From positions 1 through 28,266 of the forward strand of contig CAYVCX010000037.1 of assembly GCA_964450435.1 (NCBI GenBank): 28,266 nucleotides of DNA. The letters run 5' to 3'. Of the stretch, positions 9,303 through 15,046 are shown in pieces. Numbering within the stretch: the first letter of the stretch is position 1; each line of letters begins with the position of its first letter. The notes beneath the pieces were generated by a model. It made no database searches. It was not told the DNA's origin and was given only the letters and a program-made list of their open reading frames with translations. The position numbers and the translations under genes are program-made. This stretch comes from SKLM01 sp964450435. Lineage in GTDB: Bacteria > Chloroflexota > Anaerolineae > B4-G1.

Positions 9303-9988
9303 GCGCCGCCCCCTCCGTCGCCGACGGCAGCCTGGACGGTCTTGAGGTAGGCCATGCCCAGGGCGATGACGAAACTGATCGATCCCATCAGTCCAGCCAC
9401 GACCAGGCTGGGCTCCAGCGCGACGTACAGCAGGTCGAATCCCGACAAGAACATCAACAAGCCCATGCCTACCCGCAGGGGGTCCTGGGTCAGCCCCAGC
9501 AACAGCACTCCCAGACCACCCAGAAGATAGCATACCAGGATGATCTCCCAGGTCACCCCGGGCACGGGGATGGCGGATGCGGCGGCATGGGCCACGAACG
9601 AGACCATGACCGCCCCCATAAAGGCGAAGGCTGCTCGGGCAGACACGCCCTGCTGTTTCCATCCTTCCACACGCCCCTCCATCCAGTGGTGGAGCGACAG
9701 ATCGGATCTCTCGCCGGCGGCACGAGTGAGCGACTGGGCTTGCTGCTCTGTCAGGAAGAACACCAGACAGATCAACCAGCCGATGAGCCCCTTCACGGCC
9801 ACCATCTCCACCCGGACCACCTGGGTCATCAGAAGGGCAACGAAGAAATACTGCGCGGCAAGGGAGATCAGGTTCAGCCGCCAATCCCGGCTGACAACCA
9901 GGAGACCCGCCGTGATGAAAACGGCTACCACGGCCGGCATTGCCGCCAGAGAGGCCAGTTGGGGCAAGAGGGTGTTGAGAACAGGCAC
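9299..9988 (-). CDS. membrane protein with a NuoK/HyfE-like C-terminal region
   Basis: The product is about 229 residues with five to seven hydrophobic helices. A polar amphipathic loop (TEQQAQSLTRAAGERSDLSL) lies in the first half. The second half (DPLRVGMGLLMFLSGFDLLY, then a hydrophobic helix and VIALGMAYLK) resembles the three-helix NuoK/MrpC or HyfE subunits that line the proton path of complex I relatives. GTG 9988 is chosen because it overlaps the stop of the upstream gene (TAGTG), with GAGGGGCAGG as ribosome site. The in-frame ATG at 10039 is possible but would overlap the upstream gene by 52 bases. Its place between two antiporter-like subunits supports a multisubunit membrane complex. 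Confidence 0.72.
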   Translation of the reverse strand: MPVLNTLLPQLASLAAMPAVVAVFITAGLLVVSRDWRLNLISLAAQYFFVALLMTQVVRVEMVAVKGLIGWLICLVFFLTEQQAQSLTRAAGERSDLSLHHWMEGRVEGWKQQGVSARAAFAFMGAVMVSFVAHAAASAIPVPGVTWEIILVCYLLGGLGVLLLGLTQDPLRVGMGLLMFLSGFDLLYVALEPSLVVAGLMGSISFVIALGMAYLKTVQAAVGDGGGGA

Positions 9989-11667
9989 TACCTGCCCCTC
10001 CAGACCAGGATCAGAATGAGAAACAAGACCAGAGACCACAACAGTGCGCCTCTTCCGCCCAGGATGTCGTCGATGGTGCGGACCAGAGCAAGCCCCTGCT
10101 CAAAGGCTCCCGTCACCAACCTGTAAGCCCATTCAAGGAGCACGAGGTCGTGGACGGCGTCGAGCCATCGTGAGGCCCGACGACAGATCGCGTCGTCGTA
10201 CCAGACCAGCACAGCTCCCAGGAGAAGCGCCGCCACCCAAAGCAGCCAACTGCTGATGCTCTGACCTGCGAGTAGATCCCTCAGGGAGAGTCCCGGGGCC
10301 CCAGGGAGAAGGAGGGTCGGCGCCAGCCCTGCTACAACCAGGGAGACTGCCGGCGCCATCACCCCGACCCCGTGTGCCACATGTCTGAGGGGGGCCACGT
10401 CTTCCTGCTCAAGCAGAAGAGGATGAGACAGCCATCTCCCCACGGCGGCGACCAGGAGCGTCCGTCCCAAGAGGAACCCGATCCTCGGGCCCCACTGCCC
10501 CGCTCTCAGGAGGTACGACTCGGCGACAAACCCCAGCGTCATTGGGGCGCCAATCAGCGAGAGCGCGCCAATCAGGGACGGAGCCATCCGGAGGCGCGCG
10601 GGCCACCGCAAGACCTGGCGCAGGGGCCGGCCGCCCCCGAGGAAGAGGATGCTTACGCCGAGCACCCAGGCGGTGACGCCAAGCGTCACGACCGCCAGCG
10701 GAACGTGACGCCCCGTACCCTGTCCTCCGCCGTACAAGGACAACCAGGTAGACGAGAGGAGCACCGCTCCGTTAGCCCCCGTCGCGATGAAGGGGCGGAC
10801 GTCACCGGCCCGCCGCGCTGTCCATCCCAGAAGCCCCCCCGCCGCCATCGTCAACAGCGCCGGGACAAGCGCCCACATCCCGACGGGAGGCACCCCTCCA
10901 TTGACTACCACGAGTCGAACCCAAAGCCCCCAGCCGATCACGGGACTCAAGAAGAGGGCAGTGGTGAGAGGTGGAGACGTACCGATCCTGGCGGGAGCCG
11001 AGAGGTGGAAGGGGTAGGCTCCAATCCGCAGGAGACCCGCCAGCATCCAGAAGGTCATCTTGGGCCCGCCTGGCGGCATAAGCGGCCACTGCACGTTTCC
11101 TGTTCCGTCCCCGGCTACCACCACCCCCGCCCACACAAGCAGGTTCGCCGCGGTCCCGAAGGCCAGGCTCCGAACACACGCGGCTCTTCCGGCACCGGCC
11201 ACGATCAATCCCTGGAACAAGAGCAGGTCATACAGAGCCCAGATGACAATCATCGTGAAGGGGTTGGCCGACCAAACAGCACCAAGGGACAGGGCGAGCA
11301 ACCCCAGGGAGACAGCAGCCAGTCGGGGCGACGAGGGAGGGTTGCGGGCGAGCTCCGCCAAGAACGAGGAGGAGACCCCCAGCGACAAACCCAGGGCCAG
11401 CGACCACAGCGCCGGCTCGAGGTGAAATCCGATGGCTGAGCCAGCCAGCGCCGAGAGCTGCGCGGGCGCGAGGACAGCCGTAGATCCACCGCTTCCTTTC
11501 ATCAGGGAGACGAGAACGAAGGTAGCGAGAGCAATGCCCGAAGCGACGGCGAGCGTCCAGAGATGGGCTTTTTCGGCATCGAGCTTGCATAGAAGCAGCG
11601 ACGCCAGGAAGATAGCCCCCGCACCAAGCAAGGGCAAGATGACCGCGGCTGAGAGAAGGTTTAGCAT
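9988..11667 (-). CDS. divergent NuoL/NuoM-like antiporter-type membrane subunit
   Basis: The product is 559 residues with at least 13 hydrophobic helices. The mid-region LRIGAYPFHLSAPARIGTSP matches the conserved GAxPFHxWLPxA stretch of complex I/Mrp antiporter subunits. LIGALSLIGAPMTLGFVAES matches their later SLxGxPxTxGFxxK motif, but the lysine at its end is replaced by glutamate. The C-terminal helix after residue 480 carries an amphipathic segment. It is the first gene of the three-gene membrane operon. ATG 11667 has GGGAGCT just ahead and a clear promoter at 11704-11732. Ion transport is likely by family, but loss of the lysines makes proton pumping uncertain. Confidence 0.75.
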   Translation of the reverse strand: MLNLLSAAVILPLLGAGAIFLASLLLCKLDAEKAHLWTLAVASGIALATFVLVSLMKGSGGSTAVLAPAQLSALAGSAIGFHLEPALWSLALGLSLGVSSSFLAELARNPPSSPRLAAVSLGLLALSLGAVWSANPFTMIVIWALYDLLLFQGLIVAGAGRAACVRSLAFGTAANLLVWAGVVVAGDGTGNVQWPLMPPGGPKMTFWMLAGLLRIGAYPFHLSAPARIGTSPPLTTALFLSPVIGWGLWVRLVVVNGGVPPVGMWALVPALLTMAAGGLLGWTARRAGDVRPFIATGANGAVLLSSTWLSLYGGGQGTGRHVPLAVVTLGVTAWVLGVSILFLGGGRPLRQVLRWPARLRMAPSLIGALSLIGAPMTLGFVAESYLLRAGQWGPRIGFLLGRTLLVAAVGRWLSHPLLLEQEDVAPLRHVAHGVGVMAPAVSLVVAGLAPTLLLPGAPGLSLRDLLAGQSISSWLLWVAALLLGAVLVWYDDAICRRASRWLDAVHDLVLLEWAYRLVTGAFEQGLALVRTIDDILGGRGALLWSLVLFLILILVWRGR

Positions 11668-11678
11668 AGCTCCCTAAA

Positions 11679-11696
11679 CGTGCCCGCCCGGGCACG
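11679..11696. repeat. 8-bp inverted repeat in the 5' leader of the membrane operon
   Basis: CGTGCCCGCCCGGGCACG is a perfect 8-bp inverted repeat with a 2-base centre. It lies just downstream of the promoter at 11704-11732 and directly before the ribosome site. It could be a repressor operator or an RNA hairpin affecting initiation. Confidence 0.5.
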
Positions 11697-11703
11697 GGTC
11701 GCT

Positions 11704-11732
11704 ATTCTAACACACCCCAGGTCGAGCGACAA
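11704..11732 (-). promoter_or_regulatory. promoter of the complex I-like membrane operon
   Basis: On the minus strand TTGTCG (11727-11732) and TAGAAT (11704-11709) have a 17-base spacer. The promoter lies after the sigma factor terminator and ahead of the gene starting at 11667. Confidence 0.75.
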
Positions 11733-11757
11733 ACGAGGGGTGAGTCGCAGAAGAAGC

Positions 11758-11784
11758 GAGGCCCCGGCTTGGTGCCAGGGCCTC
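11758..11784 (-). terminator. terminator of the primary sigma factor gene
   Basis: GAGGCCC-c-GGC pairs with GCC-a-GGGCCTC around a 5-base loop, a stem of 10 pairs with one mismatch. On the minus strand it is followed by the pyrimidine-rich CTTCTTCT rather than a clean T-tract. It lies 40 bases past the rpoD stop. Confidence 0.65.
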
Positions 11785-11823
11785 ACCTCAAGGGGGACCA
11801 GGGAAGCGACAGGTTACAGCGAA

Positions 11824-13020
11824 CTAGACCAGAAAATCCCGCAGTTTCCGTGCGTGAGCCGGATGCCGCAGCCGGCTGAGCGCCTGGACCTCGATCTGAC
11901 GAATGCGCTCGCGGGTCACGCCCAGCTTCTGACCGACCTCCTCGAGCGTATACGTCTGCCCATCGACCAGCCCATAGCGCATCTGGAGGATGCGTACTTC
12001 GCGCGGTGAGAGATCCTCGAGGACATCAAGAAGCAGATCGCGCAGGATAGACGAAGAGACGACCTCGGCAGGGGCGACCGATTCATCATTCTCAATGAAA
12101 TCGCCGAGCTCACTGTCTCCGTCCTCGTCTATGGGCAGCTCCAACGACAGCGGGCGGCGCGCCACCTGAAGCATGTTCTCAACCCTTTCCGTCTCCAGGT
12201 CCAGTGCCTCCGCCATCTCCTCAGCCGAAGGGTCCCGTCCGAGCTCCTGAGTGAGGCGGTGCGTGGTTCGGAGCAGTTTGTTGATCTGATCGCCCATATG
12301 GACGGGTATGCGGATTGTACGGCTCTGGTCAGCGATGGCCCGAGTAACCGCTTGACGAATCCACCACGTGGCGTAGGTGGAGAATTTGTTGCCGAGGGTG
12401 TAGTCAAACTTCTTGGCAGCGCGGATGAGCCCGATGTTGCCTTCCTGAATCAGATCGATGAAAGGGACGCCGCGGCCCATATACTTCTTGGCCACGCTCA
12501 CTACCAGACGGGAGTTCGCTCGCACGAGATGCTCCCGGGCAGCCACCCCGTCGTGGACGATGGACCTGAGTGCCATACGAGTGTCTGGGGCGAGGCTGTC
12601 CCTCTCAAGCGCCCTTCGGGCCCTCTTGGCGGCCTCCATACGCTTGGCCAGCGCGATCTCCTCCTCGCGACTGAGAAGAGGGACCTGCCCGATCTCCTTG
12701 AGGTAAAGCCCAACCGAGTCATCCACTCGGATGGCATCCAGGGGAGACTCATACTCTGCATCGCTGCCGTTGGATCCCGCGTCTCGAGAGGCGCTGACGA
12801 ATTGCGCAGCTTTCTCTTCCGAGTCACCGATCTCGACGTCGGCTTCGATCAGTCTGACCAGGATATCCTCAATCTGGTCCAAATTCTCTTCGGCTTCAGG
12901 GAACGCGGTGAGGATGTCATCATACGTGATGAAATCCTGTTCATCTGCCTTCAGCAGCAGATATTCTTCACCCGTCGGCCCCTCAGCCTGCTGAGTCTTG
13001 ACCTCTTGCTTCGATTCCAT
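11824..13020 (-). CDS. rpoD: RNA polymerase primary sigma factor (sigma-70, group 1 type)
   Basis: The product is 398 residues. After an acidic N-terminal region 1.1-like segment comes region 1.2 (VDDSVGLYLKEIGQVPLLSR). Region 2 follows with LVVSVAKKYMGRGVPFIDLI, QEGNIGLIRAAKKFDY and KFSTYATWWIRQAVTRAI, then region 3 (ADQSRTIRIPVHM onward). Region 4.2 is a helix-turn-helix (LEEVGQKLGVTRERIRQIEV). This full set directs RNA polymerase to -35/-10 promoters of the kind seen throughout the window. I prefer ATG 13020 over 13074 because the extra 18 residues are basic and cysteine-containing and lie over the expected leader. It is transcribed from a consensus-like promoter and ends at a hairpin terminator. 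A group 2 paralogue cannot be excluded. Confidence 0.96.
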   Translation of the reverse strand: MESKQEVKTQQAEGPTGEEYLLLKADEQDFITYDDILTAFPEAEENLDQIEDILVRLIEADVEIGDSEEKAAQFVSASRDAGSNGSDAEYESPLDAIRVDDSVGLYLKEIGQVPLLSREEEIALAKRMEAAKRARRALERDSLAPDTRMALRSIVHDGVAAREHLVRANSRLVVSVAKKYMGRGVPFIDLIQEGNIGLIRAAKKFDYTLGNKFSTYATWWIRQAVTRAIADQSRTIRIPVHMGDQINKLLRTTHRLTQELGRDPSAEEMAEALDLETERVENMLQVARRPLSLELPIDEDGDSELGDFIENDESVAPAEVVSSSILRDLLLDVLEDLSPREVRILQMRYGLVDGQTYTLEEVGQKLGVTRERIRQIEVQALSRLRHPAHARKLRDFLV

Positions 13021-13082
13021 CGCAACTCTACCTGCTCGATGTCGACACGCGCAGTGACCGGACAGCGTCTTCACTGCCTGCT

Positions 13083-13112
13083 ACTATACCACATTGGCAT
13101 GTCGCTTGTCAA
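13083..13112 (-). promoter_or_regulatory. rpoD promoter
   Basis: On the minus strand a perfect TTGACA (13107-13112) and TATAGT (13083-13088) are 18 bases apart. It is divergent from the plus-strand promoter starting at 13154. Confidence 0.8.
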
Positions 13113-13153
13113 CCCCTTTTCGCCAATCGTCTGACAACCGTCATCGTCGAGGA

Positions 13154-13182
13154 TTGACAAGCGTCGTGTCGTAGCCTATACT
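13154..13182 (+). promoter_or_regulatory. promoter of the UPF0173 hydrolase gene
   Basis: A perfect TTGACA (13154-13159) and TATACT (13177-13182) have a 17-base spacer. The first eight bases of the spacer context (TTGACAAGCG) repeat in the divergent rpoD promoter. Confidence 0.85.
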
Positions 13183-13253
13183 GCCCACCGAGGCGCGAAC
13201 CCTATCGATCTAGAGGTCTGCTCAAGGTCGCCTGGCAGCAAGGCCACGACGCC

Positions 13254-13286
13254 GGGCCGGCAGGGCACCTTAGAACCTGCCGGCCC
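13254..13286 (+). other. strong hairpin in the leader of the UPF0173 gene
   Basis: GGGCCGGCAGG (13254-13264) and CCTGCCGGCCC (13276-13286) form a perfect 11-bp GC-rich stem with an 11-base loop. No T-tract follows, so it is not a standard terminator. It lies about 50 bases before the start codon in an untranslated leader of roughly 145 bases. Confidence 0.7.
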
Positions 13287-13334
13287 GGGCCTTCGACACA
13301 TCCTGAGCGTGCAACAGTCAGAAGAAAGGAGCCC

Positions 13335-14021
13335 ATGATGAAGACAAACGTGACGTGGTATGGACACTCAGCTTTTCGTCTCGACGTTGGCGATGACTGC
13401 ATCTTGGTTGATCCATTCCTGGCCGGTAACGACTTCGCTCCCATCTCGCCGGGAGAAGTCGACGCAGACTACATCGTCATCACTCACGGACATGGGGACC
13501 ATGTGGGAGATGCGGTAAGCATCGCCAAGCGTACAGGAGCGTTGGTCATCTCGAATTTCGAGATCTGCAACTGGCTGCAGGCTCAGGGCGTCGACAGTAC
13601 CCATCCCCAGCACATCGGGGGTGGGTACCGGTATCCGTTTGGCTACCTGAAACTGACCATCGCCCACCATGGCTCCGGTCTGCCGGATGGCTCATACGGA
13701 GGAAATCCAGCCGGGGTGCTGCTGACGACGGGAGAGAAGGCCCTCTACTTTGCTGGCGACACGGGGCTTTTCTATGACATGCACCTCATCGGGGAGGAGG
13801 GAGTGGATCTGGCCGTCTTGCCCATCGGAGACAATTTCACCATGGGTCCGGACGACGCGCTGCGAGCTGTTCAGCTCATCGGACCTGCAGTGGTCATTCC
13901 CGTTCACTACAATACCTTCGAAGTGATCCAGCAAGACCCGGTGGCGTGGGCGCGCCGCGTAGAGGCTGAAACGGGCGCTAAGGTAGTCGTGCTCGAACCG
14001 GGGGACAGCTACGCCGTCTAG
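13335..14021 (+). CDS. UPF0173-family metal-dependent hydrolase (metallo-beta-lactamase fold)
   Basis: The product is 228 residues. The metal site is clear: H51-x-H53-x-D55-H56 (ITHGHGDHVGDA), histidines at 111-112 (TIAHHGSG), D142 in YFAGDTGLFYDM, and H191 in VIPVHYNTF. The N-terminal WYGHSAFRL and the spacing match the UPF0173/YtkL group rather than beta-lactamases, glyoxalases or RNase J. The cellular substrate of this family is not established. Two tandem ATGs occur (13335 and 13338), with GAAAGGAG upstream. It has its own promoter, a long structured leader, and is the last gene before the oriC candidate. Confidence 0.92.
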   Translation: MMKTNVTWYGHSAFRLDVGDDCILVDPFLAGNDFAPISPGEVDADYIVITHGHGDHVGDAVSIAKRTGALVISNFEICNWLQAQGVDSTHPQHIGGGYRYPFGYLKLTIAHHGSGLPDGSYGGNPAGVLLTTGEKALYFAGDTGLFYDMHLIGEEGVDLAVLPIGDNFTMGPDDALRAVQLIGPAVVIPVHYNTFEVIQQDPVAWARRVEAETGAKVVVLEPGDSYAV

Positions 14022-14081
14022 GACCGGCGAGTACGTGTCAACCCATGAGCTAAGACAGCTATGCTGGTCATGGCCGGACAC

Positions 14082-14123
14082 GGTTGTTCTTGGAGGTGCA
14101 ATACGAAGAGAGAAAGAACAACC
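14082..14123. repeat. 10-bp inverted repeat at the left edge of the oriC region
   Basis: GGTTGTTCTT (14082-14091) and AAGAACAACC (14114-14123) are perfect inverted copies around a 22-base loop. It follows the hydrolase stop by 60 bases and lies just before the AT-rich block. It may limit transcription into the origin or bind a regulator, but it has no T-tract. Confidence 0.6.
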
Positions 14124-14186
14124 CGGAAAGTGAATAGGAAAAGATCCTAGTTTTTCATACACACTTAGATTTATGATATATTCAGT

Positions 14187-14222
14187 TAGTCGTAGTAGTA
14201 GGGCAGTGGAGACTGGGGATAA
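14187..14222 (+). other. DnaA-trio-like repeat with adjacent DnaA box
   Basis: TAG TCG TAG TAG TAG (14187-14201) follows the AT-rich block. Twelve GC-rich bases later comes TGGGGATAA (14214-14222), the reverse of TTATCCCCA, one base from the DnaA box consensus. This order (AT-rich, trios, GC-rich spacer, box) matches the basal unwinding system described for bacterial origins, where DnaA spreads from the box along TAG/TAA triplets of one strand. Confidence 0.6.
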
Positions 14223-14401
14223 ATCTCGATGGGACGTGAACGAAGACTAGATGTGGGATCTGTGACGGGAAGAAGGCCCAGTCGTGCCGTCTCAGGACCG
14301 TCAGCGTTTCCACAGGGGGGTGTGGAGCGACGGGGAGAAGAGGCGGGAAAGCGGGAAAGGCCTGGTGGACGACAGGACCCAGAACAGCCAGGAGACCGAA
14401 G

Positions 14402-14410
14402 TTATCCACA
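14402..14410 (+). promoter_or_regulatory. DnaA box 1
   Basis: Perfect TTATCCACA, first of three plus-strand boxes in the same orientation. Confidence 0.93.
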
Positions 14411-14421
14411 GCACCTGACAG

Positions 14422-14430
14422 TTATCCACA
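14422..14430 (+). promoter_or_regulatory. DnaA box 2
   Basis: Perfect TTATCCACA, 20 bases from box 1. All three copies share a preceding G and a following G. Confidence 0.93.
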
Positions 14431-14442
14431 GAAACTGGAGAG

Positions 14443-14451
14443 TTATCCACA
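14443..14451 (+). promoter_or_regulatory. DnaA box 3
   Basis: Perfect TTATCCACA, 21 bases from box 2. The two-turn spacing puts all three boxes on the same face of the helix. Confidence 0.93.
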
Positions 14452-14539
14452 GGAGGGGTGTCTGAACGGGCGCATTGTCGCAAGTGCCCCTGATGGGGAG
14501 AGGCTAGAGGGAGCAAGGCCCAAGCCCGGAGATGGTGGA

Positions 14540-14548
14540 TGTGGATAG
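14540..14548 (-). promoter_or_regulatory. DnaA box, reverse orientation, one mismatch
   Basis: The minus strand reads CTATCCACA, differing from the consensus only at the first base. It lies about 90 bases beyond the triple cluster and before the valS promoter. Confidence 0.55.
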
Positions 14549-14625
14549 CCCCAAATTGATGATCTCCTTCTGGGCGGGTGGACTCCGGAATAGGGGAGGA
14601 CGGAGGCGTTGTGCCGGAGTTCAGA

Positions 14626-14653
14626 TTGACGACGGCGGAGGTGATGGTATAAT
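14626..14653 (+). promoter_or_regulatory. valS promoter
   Basis: TTGACG (14626-14631) and a perfect TATAAT (14648-14653) have a 16-base spacer. Transcription should begin near 14660, at the 5' end of the T-box leader and pointing away from the origin. Confidence 0.88.
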
Positions 14654-14659
14654 CTGGAA

Positions 14660-14999
14660 ACAATCCAGAAAATCAAAGACGATGAACAGGAGGAGTAGGC
14701 GGCGCGACCCTGGCGAACCGCAGGGAGAGGGAAGAGAAGAGGGCCATCGGCTGCAAGCCCTCGCAGTCTAGGCCGCCGAATGTCGCCTGGGAGTTGAGGG
14801 GCCGAGCCAGCGCAGGCTGGACAAGCCCCTACGGGTTCGCCCGTTACAGCGGGGGTCCTCAGTTCGGTCTTGGCAGGAGCTGAGATGAACGGAGGACTAT
14901 TGAGGGTGGCGGCAGCCGACCTGCGTCTCATTGCCGCCAAACCAAGGTGGTACCGCGAGAGTTGCCCCTTTCGTCCTTGGACGAGAGGGGTTCTTTGTT
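14660..14999 (+). promoter_or_regulatory. T-box riboswitch (valine, specifier GUC) controlling valS
   Basis: The leader holds the canonical T-box motif AAGGTGGTACCGCG at 14944-14957; its TGGT can pair with the ACCA end of uncharged tRNA-Val. It ends in a terminator (stem 14965-14976/14979-14990, then a T-rich run). Stem I starts with an AGGAGTA element; GGCGGC (from 14699) pairs with GCCGCC (to 14778). The 3' side of the resulting internal loop reads GAAT then GTC at 14782-14784, placed where specifier codons sit and coding valine, which agrees with the downstream gene. Uncharged tRNA-Val should stabilise the antiterminator and let valS be transcribed. Confidence 0.95.
14965..14999 (+). terminator. 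T-box regulated terminator
   Basis: CCCCTTTCGTCC pairs with GGACGAGAGGGG (one wobble, 2-base loop) and is followed by TTCTTTGTT. It starts seven bases after the T-box motif and competes with the antiterminator. Confidence 0.9.
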
Positions 15000-15046
15000 A
15001 TGAAGTGACAGGACAGGCCGGGATTTCCATTGAGAAGGAGCGAACA

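Larger units (their letters stand above)
14131..14550. other. oriC: candidate chromosomal replication origin (oriC)
   Basis: This gene-free region has the parts of a bacterial origin. An AT-rich block (14141-14190, 37 of 50 bases A/T in otherwise GC-rich DNA) fits a DNA unwinding element. Next come TAG triplets (14187-14201), a short GC-rich spacer and a one-mismatch DnaA box (14214-14222). Three perfect TTATCCACA boxes follow at 14402, 14422 and 14443, and a one-mismatch reverse box at 14540-14548. Flanking genes diverge from this point for most of the window. The nearby dnaN and parS pair agree with an origin-proximal location. No protein reading frame here looks real. Confidence 0.88.

Noticed and set aside
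9303..9884. N-terminal extension of the NuoN-like protein
   Set aside because: The extra 194 residues are a shadow of the overlapping NuoK/HyfE-like gene. A GTG overlapping that gene's stop gives a normal membrane protein start.
10372..11439. Plus-strand open frame of 355 codons over the antiporter-like gene
   Set aside because: It is very rich in Q, P, R and G with no hydrophobic core, the usual antisense image of a membrane protein gene.
14306..14327. Further DnaA boxes (GTTTCCACA and TGTGGAG)
   Set aside because: Two or more mismatches each. They may be weak sites but cannot be told from chance.
14870..15046. Upstream valS start giving 59 more residues
   Set aside because: It would translate through the T-box motif and terminator. 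ATG 15047 has a good ribosome site and begins with normal ValRS sequence.
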